A stretch of DNA of 64,000 nucleotides from Rhodopirellula bahusiensis. Its GTDB lineage: Bacteria; Planctomycetota; Planctomycetia; Pirellulales; Pirellulaceae. Of the stretch, positions 9,358 through 18,604 are shown one piece after another. The notes below the pieces were generated by a model, which was given only the letters and a program-made list of their open reading frames with translations, made no database searches and was not told the origin of the DNA. Every line of letters begins with the position of its first letter. Position 1 is the first letter of the stretch. The DNA is taken from NCBI RefSeq assembly GCF_002727185.1, contig NZ_NIZW01000014.1, positions 124,001 to 188,000 of the forward strand. The letters run 5' to 3'. A program made the translations under genes and the position numbers.

Positions 9358-11499
9358 ATGTTGTTCCGGTCGAAACGAAGGAAGAAACGTTCCGCACGCG
9401 AGCGACGTCTTCTCCGCTGTGAAAGCCTTGAGCATCGACAGCTGTTGGCGGCGGACTTTGGCGGGTACCGGCACAACGTCTACGACTCAGAAGACGTCAA
9501 CGACGATGGTCGCGTGTCGGCCATGGATGCGTTGTTGATCATCAACGCGATGACGAGTGAGACCACGCATGATGAAATCATGTTCACCGACGTCAACGAT
9601 GATGGGCGGCGGAGTGCACTGGATGCGCTACGTGTTATCAATCGAATTGAACGTGGCGATGTGTTTCCACTTGATCGCGATCTTGATGACGAACCCTCAA
9701 TTCAGATACCGGAGATGCCATCGGAAATTCGGTCGATCGATGGCACTGGCAACAACATCCAGAACGATGCTTGGGGAAGCGTTGGTCAGACCTTGATCCG
9801 TTCAGCACCAGCGGCGTACGGCGACGGAATTTCGATGCCTGCCGGTGCGGATCGACCGAGTGCCCGTGAAGTCAGCAATGTGTTGTCCGAGATGAATACG
9901 AGCGAGTCTCTCAGCGATCGTGGGCTCTCTGCGTTTGTCTATGTCTGGGGACAATTCATCGATCACGATTTGGGTTTGAGCGAAAGTGAAGAGCACGGGA
10001 AGGCCATCGACATCGTTGTGCCGACGGGTGACCCATGGTTCGATCCGGCGGGGACCGGTGAAGCCGTGATTCCCATGACGCGAACGCCAATCGTGGAGGG
10101 AACGGGAACTTCGGTCGACAATCCTGCTGAGCAGTTCAACCAGATCACGGCCTACATCGATGGATCGATGGTTTACGGCAGCGACATTGGCACCGCGGAA
10201 GCACTGCGAACGTTCGAGGGTGGTCGGATGGCGATGTCCGACGAGGGACTGATTCCGATGGACGCGAGTGGCATGGTGATCGCCGGTGATGTTCGAGCGA
10301 GCGAAAACGTTGGCTTGACTGCGATTCAGACGTTGTTTGTCCGAGAACACAATCGCTTGGCGGGCGACATTGCCGCTTCCGATCCCGAAGCAACCGACGA
10401 AGAAATCTACCAGCGATCGCGGTTGGTTGTGACGAGCTTGATTCAGTCGATCACCTACAACGAGTTCTTGCCTGCGATCTTGGGTGAGCAAGCGATTGAT
10501 TCATACAGCGGCTATGACGCGTCGGTGAATCCTGGGATCGCCAATGAGTTTTCAACCGCCGCGTTCCGGTTCGGTCACAGCACGCTTCGCGACGAAGTCG
10601 GGTTCATGTCCAACGACGGGCGTGAGAGCCAAGATGAGATGGAGCTGAAAGATGCATTCTTTCACGCTTCGATGTTGGAAGAGACGGGGATTGATTCACT
10701 GTTGAAGTACGACGCGTCGGTGCAGTGTCAGGAAGTGGATTTAGGTGTGGTCGATTCGCTGCGGAACTTTTTGTTCGGGCCTCCGGGAGCGGGCGGGTTG
10801 GATCTGGTCGCGATGAACATCCAACGCGGTCGCGATCATGGCGTGAGTGACTACAACGCAGCTCGGGAAGCGTACGGTCTGCCTCGAGTGGAAACCTTTG
10901 ACCAAATCACCGGTGAGGTGGATTTGCAGCAGAAATTGGCGTCGCTGTACGGGAGCGTTGACAACATTGATTTGTGGGTTGGCTTGATGGCGGAAGATCA
11001 CCAGCGTGAAGCATCCGTCGGCGAGCTGGCAGGTTTGATCATCGCCGATCAATTCCAACGGACTCGCGATGGTGATCGGTTCTTCTACAAAAATGTGCTG
11101 ACCGATTCCGAAATTGAATCGATTGAGCGATCCACCTTGGCGGACTTGATTGAACGCAACACCAGCGTGGAGGGGCTGCAAGAGAACGTTTTCTTGATGC
11201 AAGCCGAGATTCGCGGCCGAGTCATTTTGGCTAGCTCTCTTCCGCCCTCCACCATTCCCGGTGAATTGCGTGAAGACGAGATGCGAGGTGTGGCTGGCGT
11301 TGTGATCGAGTTGATCGACGGGAGCGGGAAGTTGGTTGATTCCACGACTTCGGATGGGCATGGGAATTACCGTTTCCGATCGATGAGCGAGACCGGCGAC
11401 TACCAAGTTCGACTGTCGGAATCCGATGAAACGATTGATGTCCTGGTCGCTCACGGTGGCGAAAGAATTCGCGGGCTGGATTTTCTCGTCTTCGGTTAG
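9358..11499 (+). CDS. secreted animal-type haem peroxidase with dockerin-like repeats
   Basis: 713 residues. Order: a basic N-terminus with the planctomycete sorting motif LEHRQLLA (about 24-31); two dockerin-like calcium repeats (about 44-65 and 77-96, DVNDDGR..S..DAL..IN); an animal haem peroxidase domain (about 150-620); and a C-terminal SdrD/Cna-B-like beta domain (GVAGVVIELIDGSG). Catalytic marks are distal His203 (WGQFIDHDLG), the FVREHNRLAGD helix, proximal His407 (FRFGHS) and QRGRDHGVSDYN. Such bacterial peroxidases oxidise halides or phenolics with H2O2. I start at MLFRSKRRKK because the related proteins in this window also begin with a short basic leader; an ATG 14 codons upstream is the alternative. 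No cohesin partner is visible. Confidence 0.9.
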   Translation: MLFRSKRRKKRSARERRLLRCESLEHRQLLAADFGGYRHNVYDSEDVNDDGRVSAMDALLIINAMTSETTHDEIMFTDVNDDGRRSALDALRVINRIERGDVFPLDRDLDDEPSIQIPEMPSEIRSIDGTGNNIQNDAWGSVGQTLIRSAPAAYGDGISMPAGADRPSAREVSNVLSEMNTSESLSDRGLSAFVYVWGQFIDHDLGLSESEEHGKAIDIVVPTGDPWFDPAGTGEAVIPMTRTPIVEGTGTSVDNPAEQFNQITAYIDGSMVYGSDIGTAEALRTFEGGRMAMSDEGLIPMDASGMVIAGDVRASENVGLTAIQTLFVREHNRLAGDIAASDPEATDEEIYQRSRLVVTSLIQSITYNEFLPAILGEQAIDSYSGYDASVNPGIANEFSTAAFRFGHSTLRDEVGFMSNDGRESQDEMELKDAFFHASMLEETGIDSLLKYDASVQCQEVDLGVVDSLRNFLFGPPGAGGLDLVAMNIQRGRDHGVSDYNAAREAYGLPRVETFDQITGEVDLQQKLASLYGSVDNIDLWVGLMAEDHQREASVGELAGLIIADQFQRTRDGDRFFYKNVLTDSEIESIERSTLADLIERNTSVEGLQENVFLMQAEIRGRVILASSLPPSTIPGELREDEMRGVAGVVIELIDGSGKLVDSTTSDGHGNYRFRSMSETGDYQVRLSESDETIDVLVAHGGERIRGLDFLVFG

Positions 11500-11503
11500 T
11501 GCG

Positions 11504-11533
11504 TCCAAAGTCGTTGGCAACGACGGACTTGGA
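11504..11533 (+). terminator. hairpin after the peroxidase gene
   Basis: Starting 5 nt after the stop, GTCGTT/AACGAC (6 bp, 3-nt loop) is nested inside TCCAA/TTGGA. There is no T-run, so it may be a terminator or an mRNA-stabilising stem. Confidence 0.4.
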
Positions 11534-11586
11534 AGTCCATCGTACGACGCGTCGCAGAGGCTGGTTTGCGGCCGGAACACTGCAAA

Positions 11587-11626
11587 ACACGGGTGCTCGC
11601 ATGAATACACGGGTGCTCGCATGAAA
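11587..11626. repeat. 20-bp direct tandem duplication
   Basis: ACACGGGTGCTCGCATGAAT is followed at once by the same 20 bp with only its last base changed. It lies between the peroxidase and metalloprotease genes. Two copies with no spacer suggest replication slippage; the copies hold no obvious operator dyad. Confidence 0.7.
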
Positions 11627-11787
11627 ATGGCGAGCGTGCGTGACGTGACGGGCTGAGAGGTGCCCTTTCTTTGTGGCCCATCAGATGAACACGTGGTCGG
11701 AGCCCGGTTCGTGATGGGATGGGCTGGCGATTGATGCAGTCGCGGATGCCTCCTCTCCCCCTTTTCAATTTGCAGTGTTTGCCCGAT

Positions 11788-13512
11788 ATGATCCAGCGGA
11801 AGAAACGAACGCGTCGTCTTGCGATCCAGTCCCTCGAAACACGCCGAGTGCTCGCCGCCAGTTTGGGCTGGGATGGGCCCGGATTGGGCAGTGCCGCTCT
11901 GACCTACACAATCACTGGGTCACCAAGTTCGCTGACGCAGGAAGAGACCGACGAGGCGATCGAAACGGCGCTGGATGCATGGGCTAGCGTGGCGGACATT
12001 GAGTTCACGGAAGTCGACCAAGTTGGACTGAATGATTCCATCGACATCTCTTTCGAAAATTTGGATGGACAAGGCGGCACGCTTGCGCAGGCCTATTTCC
12101 CCGATGATGTGAATCCAGACCGCGTGGCGGGTGACATTCAGTTCGATCTATCCGAGGCGTGGGAAGTTGGCAACGAACTCGGCAATGCCGCCTTCGATTT
12201 AATCTGGGTGGCCGTGCACGAAATTGGCCATTCATTGGGGCTGGATCACACCGACGCGGAGGGCAGTGTTTTGGATCCGTTTGTTTCAGCCGGTCAGTTT
12301 TTTACTGAACTGGATGATGACGACGCGATCGCGATTACCCAATTGTACGCGGCGGCAGATGTCTCGGTTGACGAGCCAAATGACGAGACCGAAACAACGG
12401 ATGAAACCGAAGTGCCAGCTGACTCGGGGGATGCAGAAGATGATCCTGTCGCGGAGGAACCAACATCGGAGGATACTGATGATGTTGACGCTGATGAAAC
12501 AGACACCAACGAATTTCGGAACCATCGCTTCTTTTGGAATCGTTGGTTCCGAAACAGTTTCCGGCAACGATTCAGTGGGCGTCTGGAGGCGGAACTGATC
12601 TCGTACAACTACGTCAACCCAACCGATGTCAACGAAGATAACAGCACCACGGCTTTGGACGCGCTGATGGTGATCAACCAGCTCAATCAAGCTTCCGAGA
12701 GTGAATCGGAGAATGCTGATCTGGATGGCTTGTGTGATGTGAACGGGGATGGAACGGTGACCTCGCTGGATGCACTGATGGTCATCAATGCGATGAACGA
12801 TTCAAACATTGACGACGGTGGATTGATCGATGATCCGACATCGACGGATGAAGAAACGATCGACGATGAACCTGACTCGGGCGAATCTGACTCCGATGAA
12901 GAGTCCGAAGGTGGCGAGACGGATGGCGAAGAATCAGACACCGATGATGAGGTGATTGACGACGAGGAAGACGGGGACGACGAAACAACCATCGAGGAAG
13001 ACTGCGACCACGGTCCTCACGGATTTCATCGTCGGAATCATGGACTGTTTCGGGCTGGGTTGTTCGAAGGGGACGCGACCACCTTGATCGAACGCTTGGA
13101 CTCGGACGGCGATCTGTCTCTTTCGGAAGAAGAGATTCCCGAGCGGTTGTGGGAAAAGCTTTCGGGCCTCGGGGCGGACGGCGACGCGGACGGGTTGTTG
13201 ACCGCGGATGAACTGGAAGCCGCGTTCCTGGCATTTCGCGAAGAACGGTTCCTTTCGAACGACGCGGATGAGGATGGGCTGATCACGGAGACCGAAGTTC
13301 GTGACCGACTTTGGGCCAAACTGTCGGAGGCCGATTCGGACGCGGATGGCGGGGTTTCGTTCGAGGAATGGGAGGCATTCCGAGCGGAATCAGAGACGAC
13401 TGAGACGGAAACTGAATTGCCGGCTCTATCGCGATTCGATCGCCTCGATGCAGCGTTCAGCGCCGTTGGGCGAGCGGCTTCTCGAGGGCGATTCTCAGGT
13501 TTTCGTCGCTGA
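11788..13512 (+). CDS. secreted matrixin-like metalloprotease with dockerin-like and EF-hand repeats
   Basis: 574 residues. A basic leader carries the sorting motif LETRRVLAA (about 16-24). A matrixin-type protease domain follows, with HEIGHSLGLDH at 144-154 supplying three zinc histidines. After it come an Asp/Glu/Thr-rich linker, two dockerin-like repeats (about 280-337, TDVNEDNS..ALDALMVIN and CDVNGDG..SLDALMVIN), a second acidic linker, and about four EF-hand-like loops (about 438-530, for example DSDGDLSLSEEE). The C-terminus is basic. It should be a calcium-stabilised extracellular protease. No propeptide cysteine switch is evident and the usual matrixin Met-turn is not obvious (VLDPF follows the zinc motif). 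The start was chosen at MIQRKKR by analogy with the peroxidase; an earlier ATG adds 23 residues. Confidence 0.87.
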   Translation: MIQRKKRTRRLAIQSLETRRVLAASLGWDGPGLGSAALTYTITGSPSSLTQEETDEAIETALDAWASVADIEFTEVDQVGLNDSIDISFENLDGQGGTLAQAYFPDDVNPDRVAGDIQFDLSEAWEVGNELGNAAFDLIWVAVHEIGHSLGLDHTDAEGSVLDPFVSAGQFFTELDDDDAIAITQLYAAADVSVDEPNDETETTDETEVPADSGDAEDDPVAEEPTSEDTDDVDADETDTNEFRNHRFFWNRWFRNSFRQRFSGRLEAELISYNYVNPTDVNEDNSTTALDALMVINQLNQASESESENADLDGLCDVNGDGTVTSLDALMVINAMNDSNIDDGGLIDDPTSTDEETIDDEPDSGESDSDEESEGGETDGEESDTDDEVIDDEEDGDDETTIEEDCDHGPHGFHRRNHGLFRAGLFEGDATTLIERLDSDGDLSLSEEEIPERLWEKLSGLGADGDADGLLTADELEAAFLAFREERFLSNDADEDGLITETEVRDRLWAKLSEADSDADGGVSFEEWEAFRAESETTETETELPALSRFDRLDAAFSAVGRAASRGRFSGFRR

Positions 13513-13535
13513 ATCGTCCTTTTTTCACAAAATTG

Positions 13536-13556
13536 GAAAACGAGGTGACGGTTTTC
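13536..13556 (+). terminator. weak hairpin after the metalloprotease gene
   Basis: GAAAAC (13536-13541) pairs with GTTTTC (13551-13556) across a 9-nt loop, 24 nt after the stop. Stability is low; it is offered only as a possible terminator. Confidence 0.3.
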
Positions 13557-13595
13557 TGTTTGACCCGCAACTAGATCCTTGCGAATGATAGTGCG

Positions 13596-14303
13596 GTGTC
13601 AGACAACTCCTCGAAAGCCAATGCGATGGTCGCCACAGACTCCTCTTGGACCACACGCAAAAACGATTCGAATGACCGAGATTCCTGGGGCAACGACCTT
13701 GGGTTTGTTGAGTTGTTGGACCAAGCGCGAGGTGGCGACCGAGAAGCACTCGGTCGATTGCTCCAGTGGTACACCAATTACCTAACGATTTTGGCAAGCA
13801 CCCAGTTGGATCGCCGACTTCGCAAACGGGTCAATCCATCGGACATTGTTCAGGAGGCAATGTTGGAAGCTCACCAGGACTTTGGTGACTTCCGTGGGAC
13901 CAGCCAAGGTGAGTTGTTGTGCTGGTTGCGAACGATTTTGATTCACACGTTGCATCGCAGTTTCAAGCGACACGTCAAGGTTCAGAAACGAGACATCCGT
14001 CGCGAAGTTTCCTTGGAAGCGGTCAGCAATCGCTTGGAAGAATCTGCCTGCAATTGGGCCAATCTTTTAGCAGGCCATGAGCCGTCGCCGAGTGCTCCAA
14101 TGCGTGCTCAAGAAGGTGCGGTTGAGTTGTCGAATTTACTCAGCAAGCTCAAACCACACTACCGCGAGGTGATCGTTTTACGGGTATTGAAAGGGCTTTC
14201 GTTTGATGAGATCGCCGAGCGAATGGATCGCAAGTGCGGCGCCGTGCGGATGCTTTGGTTGCGAGCGCTCGAGAGCTTCAAAGCGTCCGAGGACCAACGC
14301 TGA
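13596..14303 (+). CDS. ECF-type RNA polymerase sigma factor (planctomycete kinase-linked group)
   Basis: 235 residues beginning at GTG. Region 2 covers about residues 30-115 (NPSDIVQEAMLEAHQDFGDFRG and the WLRTILIHTLHRSFKRH helix). Region 4 covers about 165-230 (LKPHYREVIVLRVLKGLSFDEIAERM, then CGAVRMLWLRALESF, a helix-turn-helix for the -35 element). It directs RNA polymerase to a dedicated promoter set. The kinase gene starts inside its stop codon (TGATG), so the two proteins should be made together. I see no anti-sigma gene; in this ECF type the linked kinase is thought to take that regulatory place. Confidence 0.92.
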   Translation: MSDNSSKANAMVATDSSWTTRKNDSNDRDSWGNDLGFVELLDQARGGDREALGRLLQWYTNYLTILASTQLDRRLRKRVNPSDIVQEAMLEAHQDFGDFRGTSQGELLCWLRTILIHTLHRSFKRHVKVQKRDIRREVSLEAVSNRLEESACNWANLLAGHEPSPSAPMRAQEGAVELSNLLSKLKPHYREVIVLRVLKGLSFDEIAERMDRKCGAVRMLWLRALESFKASEDQR

Positions 14304-16963
14304 TGGTGGCCTTTGAGTTGTCAACGGCGGAATCTCAATCGGAGGACCCATCGCTGCTGCGCGGCCTGAACGAAGAGCAACAATCGCGTTTGACGAAGTT
14401 GCTGGATGAGTATTTGGTCGGCCTGGAAAACGGCGAGTGCTTGGATGCGGATGAGATCGTCAGCCAGAATCCTGATTTGGGTTCCGTCTTTCACGCTTAC
14501 CTGGAAAAACTGAGAGCACTCTATGGCGTGGCCGCCGGGATGCAGCCCACGCTCGATGCGCCTTCGGTTCCACTTCCAGCGGACAAGCAACTTGGCGACT
14601 TCCTTTTGCATCGCGAAATTGGTCGCGGTGGAATGGGAGTTGTCTACGAAGCCAGCCAGCAGTCGCTTGATCGACGCGTCGCGATCAAGTTGCTGCCGCT
14701 GGCTTCCATGTTGGACTCACACCAGATTGCGCGTTTCAAGAACGAAGCTCACGCGGCAGGTTTGTTGCAGCATCCGAACATTGTGCCCATCCACAGCGTC
14801 GGCAGTCATCAAGGTGTCCACTACTACGCGATGCAATTCGTTGACGGGATTGCTTTGGATGCTTGGGTGCAAGAGCGTCGCGAAGAGAAGATGGCTGAAG
14901 AGATCGACAATGGATCGGTAGCGTCGTCCGGTGAAACTCGCACTGAGTCAGCGGAGCAGAAGCGAGACGCTTGGAAACAAGTGATCCAGTGGGGGATCGA
15001 CATCGCCGATGCGTTGCATGTTGCACATGAGAACGGCGTGGTGCATCGCGACGTGAAGCCTTCCAATTTGATGCTCGATCGATCTGGCAAGATTTGGGTG
15101 ACGGACTTTGGTTTGGCCCGTTGCCAGACGGAGATGTCGCTGACCCGATCCGGTGATGTGATTGGGACGATGCGGTACATGAGTCCGGAACAGGCTCGTG
15201 GGCAGTCGGCTTTGATTGATGGACGAGCCGACGAGTATTCTTTGGCTGCGACGTTGTACGAATGCCTGACGCTGCGGTACGCCCATGAAGGAGACGACGC
15301 GGCAACGATTCTGAAGCGAATCGACAATGAGGAAGTGATCCCGCTGCATCTGTTGCGGCCCGATTTGCCTCGTGATTTGGGGACGGTCATCGCGAAAGCC
15401 ATGTCGAAGAATCGCGAAGATCGATATGAAACCGCGAATGAGTTTGCCGATGACATGAAGCGGGTGCTGCGAAGCGAACCCACGATCGCGCGACCACCGT
15501 CCATCGCGGATCGGTTGGTTCGGCTGGCCTCCAAACATCGTCGTGTTGCGTTGGCAGCCGCTTTGATTGTGACGCTGGGTTTGGTCGGTTCCGCCATTGC
15601 CAATGCCAAGTTGGCGACTGCAAAGAAGGCGTCGGACGAAAATGCATTGCGGGCCACTCGGGGCGAGTTGCTGGCGCGAGGGGCCTTGGATCGGATGGGG
15701 ACGCGCATCGCCGAGTTGCTGGTTGATATTCCCGCAGCGGACTCGGTACGCCGTTTGTTGTTGTTGGAAATGTTGGACTACTACGAACGGTTCGCCGCGG
15801 AAGTCAAAGACGATCCAACGCTTCGAGAGGATTTTGCGATGACACTCGCGAAAGCGGGGGCGTTGCAGTCGGAGCTTGGAGACAGTGAGCAAGCAATCGC
15901 GGCGCTCAAGCGGAGCGAATCGATTTATGCGGAATTGGCTGGCAGCGTTGCCGCCAACGACCCGGTTCGATTGCACTGGGCGACGTGCCAGAACAACTTG
16001 GCACAAGCCTTGGTGCGGGCGGGGGAATTGGAAGACGCTGCCCGATACTTTGTGCGAGCGATGACAACCGCACAGTCATTGGCTGATCTGGGTGAGTCAT
16101 TCACTCAGCATCGAGAAGCAGAAGTGTCGCTCGCGACCACGCTGAACAACATGGGTTTGTTGTTGATGCGAACGGAGGCAACCTCCGAGGCGGAGTCGTA
16201 TTTTTTGAAAGCGATTGAGCGACTTCAGCCGCTGTTGATCGAACCGGTTTTGGATGCCAAGCGACTGACGAACTCGAAGACCGATCCGGTTCCACTGAAG
16301 CTTGCTGCGGTTCAGTCGAACTTGGCGGGCTTATTGACGGAATCAGAACCTGAAAGAGCAATTCAGCATGCGGGCCAAGCACTCGAATCGCAATTGAACC
16401 TTTTGCAGTCGAATCCGGGCGATGCGAAGGTTGCTGGTCAGACCATGGTGACGCTGAACACACTCGGCGTGGCGCAGTCCGCGATGGGAAGAAATGCCAA
16501 AGCGATTGAGACGTTTGAACAAGCGATTGAGATCGGCGACCAAGTGGTGGTTCGTTGGCCCAATCATCCCAATTACCGAAGGGATCTCGCGTTGAGCTTC
16601 AATCACCTGGGTTTGACTCGCTCGAAGATGGGGGCTCTTCAAGAGGCCCGCAAAGCATTTGAAAAGGCGTTGGAAACCGGCCAGTCGCTGGCGGTTCAGT
16701 TTCCGGAGGACGCTGAGACTCAGAGCATGCTTGGCGGGGTTTGGAACAACTACGGTTTCCTGCAACAACAGCTGGGGGATACCGAGTCCGCCGCCCACGC
16801 TTATTCCCAAGCAATCGAACTGCAATCTGTCGCAGTTTCGGTTGCACCCGAAGTTGTGCGTTACAATGACTTCCTGCGAAAACACGAGGCGAACCGTCAA
16901 AATGTGATGGCATCCACCGAAATTTCGCGGGGTCACGGCGTCAAGAAGAGTCCTAAGGATTGA
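14303..16963 (+). CDS. Ser/Thr protein kinase with membrane span and TPR sensor region
   Basis: 886 residues. After an N-terminal segment of about 95 residues comes a complete Hanks-type kinase domain: glycine loop GRGGMG (107-112), Lys129 (VAIKLL), HRD at 248-250 (HRDVKPSN), DFG at 268-270, and GTMRYMSPEQ. One membrane span lies near 415-435 (VALAAALIVTLGLVGSAIANA), and about 440 residues of helical tetratricopeptide-like repeats follow. The catalytic half should be cytoplasmic and the TPR half on the far side of the membrane. The start overlaps the sigma-factor stop by one base; an ATG 23 codons earlier lies inside the sigma gene and is unlikely. Probable role: sensing, with phosphorylation of the sigma factor or its partners. 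Confidence 0.93.
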   Translation: MVAFELSTAESQSEDPSLLRGLNEEQQSRLTKLLDEYLVGLENGECLDADEIVSQNPDLGSVFHAYLEKLRALYGVAAGMQPTLDAPSVPLPADKQLGDFLLHREIGRGGMGVVYEASQQSLDRRVAIKLLPLASMLDSHQIARFKNEAHAAGLLQHPNIVPIHSVGSHQGVHYYAMQFVDGIALDAWVQERREEKMAEEIDNGSVASSGETRTESAEQKRDAWKQVIQWGIDIADALHVAHENGVVHRDVKPSNLMLDRSGKIWVTDFGLARCQTEMSLTRSGDVIGTMRYMSPEQARGQSALIDGRADEYSLAATLYECLTLRYAHEGDDAATILKRIDNEEVIPLHLLRPDLPRDLGTVIAKAMSKNREDRYETANEFADDMKRVLRSEPTIARPPSIADRLVRLASKHRRVALAAALIVTLGLVGSAIANAKLATAKKASDENALRATRGELLARGALDRMGTRIAELLVDIPAADSVRRLLLLEMLDYYERFAAEVKDDPTLREDFAMTLAKAGALQSELGDSEQAIAALKRSESIYAELAGSVAANDPVRLHWATCQNNLAQALVRAGELEDAARYFVRAMTTAQSLADLGESFTQHREAEVSLATTLNNMGLLLMRTEATSEAESYFLKAIERLQPLLIEPVLDAKRLTNSKTDPVPLKLAAVQSNLAGLLTESEPERAIQHAGQALESQLNLLQSNPGDAKVAGQTMVTLNTLGVAQSAMGRNAKAIETFEQAIEIGDQVVVRWPNHPNYRRDLALSFNHLGLTRSKMGALQEARKAFEKALETGQSLAVQFPEDAETQSMLGGVWNNYGFLQQQLGDTESAAHAYSQAIELQSVAVSVAPEVVRYNDFLRKHEANRQNVMASTEISRGHGVKKSPKD

Positions 16964-16966
16964 ACC

Positions 16967-18439
16967 ATGAAGCCCACCGACGACTCTCGAATCTTATTGC
17001 TTGAGCAACTGGAATCACGTTCTTTGCTGGCGGCTGGGATCTTCAATCATTCAGATGCGGGGATCGGATCGCAGGAGCTGGATCGAGCGCAAATTGACCG
17101 GGCCATTCCGGCATTGCAGCGAACGGTTTCGTCCATCGAAGCGAATGGCTCACGCGGTGGTTCCGGAATTCAGACTCTCTCCGCACGTTCGCAAGGTTCC
17201 GGCTCAGACCGACCGATGCGAGACTTCACTTCGATCTCGCGTCCGGACCAATCGTTTCAGCAACGGGGCAATTCTGCAGAACGCAATCCTGAAAAACGCG
17301 ATGCCGGGCAGAATGATCTCGGTCGTCAACGCCCGGGAATCGATTCGCGAAGGGGCCTTTTGCAGAATGATGCGAGCCGGAACGGTTCGTTGCAGTCGAG
17401 TGTTCAAACCTCCGTTGATCGTTCTCCCGTCGGTGATAGTGTTCAGTCGGTCGAGTCCAACACTGTTGTATGGGTGGTTCAATTCGTGGTCACCCAACCA
17501 CGAACCGACAACAGTGTGAGTGTCGGCAGCGTGCTCAACGGCTTCAGCGGAGGAGGCGGTCGGGCACCGGTGGGTGAAGGGACGGTGTTGGTCCGGGCAA
17601 ACTCCAGTGCGGCACCATCGGAGCAAGGCGTCGCCGACGGAAGCAACGCATCAAAGGCTTCTGCATCAGACAACGTCACGGCGGACGTTGGACCGGTTCA
17701 GCGAAATCAAACGACCGTCGACGCAACGGATGACGTGTCGGCCATCGCCGCGGCGACGACGGCGAATGAACGAACGAACTCCACGAACGAAAATTCGCGA
17801 ATTGATGTTGTCGATACATCTTCGACGAGTGCTGCCAGCGAAGTGGATGGCGGAATCATCGATTGGTTGCCGCGTGTGTCCAACAACGATGTGACGCTGG
17901 ATTCTTCTGGCGCAGATGATCCATGGGAGTTGGATGAACGGACCCTCGAACACCTTCGCGAAGTGGCGCGGGCTGCTTCGAATGGGGACGCGGACGACGT
18001 TGAGGCAGCAAGTCCTCATGATTCCAGGGAAGCATCGCTTCTCGAAGATCATTCCGTCGATGATGCCATGGCAACGTGGTTTGGTTCGCCGACCGGTTTG
18101 ATCGATGGGATCCAATTCCAGGACGCATTGCCAACCGTCATTCCAACGCTGTCGCCTGGGATGGTTGACATCGCATTGGATGCGACTGTTGGGGTTCACC
18201 GAACGGTTGGGTTGATGGCTTCGGCAGATGCGATGCCCGGTCCAGTTGCGTTGAACGATGTCCGCGATGCCGTCTTGGCAGCGATGGCGTATGAAACCGA
18301 CGCGCTGGCCCAGCCGGCGTTGGACACTCGACCGCTGCGATTGTCGGGCCTGACTTATCCCGGCGCCGCGCTCGTTGCCGGAACATTGGCACTGAACGCA
18401 CGTCGACGTCGGTCGGCAGTTCTGCTGACCAGCCGCTGA
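16967..18439 (+). CDS. surface protein of unknown function with N-terminal sorting motif and C-terminal hydrophobic/basic tail
   Basis: 490 residues, no recognisable enzymatic domain. The N-terminus carries LEQLESRSLLAAG (about 12-24), the planctomycete export/sorting motif. The body is rich in Ser, Asn, Asp, Thr and Ala and looks disordered. The last 30 residues form a tripartite-like tail: a small-residue hydrophobic stretch (YPGAALVAGTLALNA) followed by RRRR and a short end, resembling PEP-CTERM- or sortase-like cell-surface tags. It begins 3 nt after the kinase stop, with an AAGGA sequence about 8 nt upstream, so it is the third gene of the sigma/kinase operon. I infer an envelope component or sensor partner; no function is shown. 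Confidence 0.75.
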   Translation: MKPTDDSRILLLEQLESRSLLAAGIFNHSDAGIGSQELDRAQIDRAIPALQRTVSSIEANGSRGGSGIQTLSARSQGSGSDRPMRDFTSISRPDQSFQQRGNSAERNPEKRDAGQNDLGRQRPGIDSRRGLLQNDASRNGSLQSSVQTSVDRSPVGDSVQSVESNTVVWVVQFVVTQPRTDNSVSVGSVLNGFSGGGGRAPVGEGTVLVRANSSAAPSEQGVADGSNASKASASDNVTADVGPVQRNQTTVDATDDVSAIAAATTANERTNSTNENSRIDVVDTSSTSAASEVDGGIIDWLPRVSNNDVTLDSSGADDPWELDERTLEHLREVARAASNGDADDVEAASPHDSREASLLEDHSVDDAMATWFGSPTGLIDGIQFQDALPTVIPTLSPGMVDIALDATVGVHRTVGLMASADAMPGPVALNDVRDAVLAAMAYETDALAQPALDTRPLRLSGLTYPGAALVAGTLALNARRRRSAVLLTSR

Positions 18440-18604
18440 GGGTGTGATTCGACTTTGGTTTCTCTGGCTGACGCCGTAGGAATGCGAGCGGCGCGGGATC
18501 CATCCGCGCAGCGGAACCTAGGTAGACTATGCGGGTTCAATGCTTCATCGGGCGCGTTCTGGACGCTCCCTTTCACTCCCCACCGGCATTTTGGAGCTGG
18601 AATC

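Noticed and set aside
11587-11626. CRISPR-like repeat
   Set aside because: There are only two copies, directly abutting with no spacer, and no cas genes in the window.
14234-14302. Upstream ATG for the kinase gene
   Set aside because: It lies inside the sigma factor gene. The TGATG junction and the sequence from MVAFELS fit a coupled start better.
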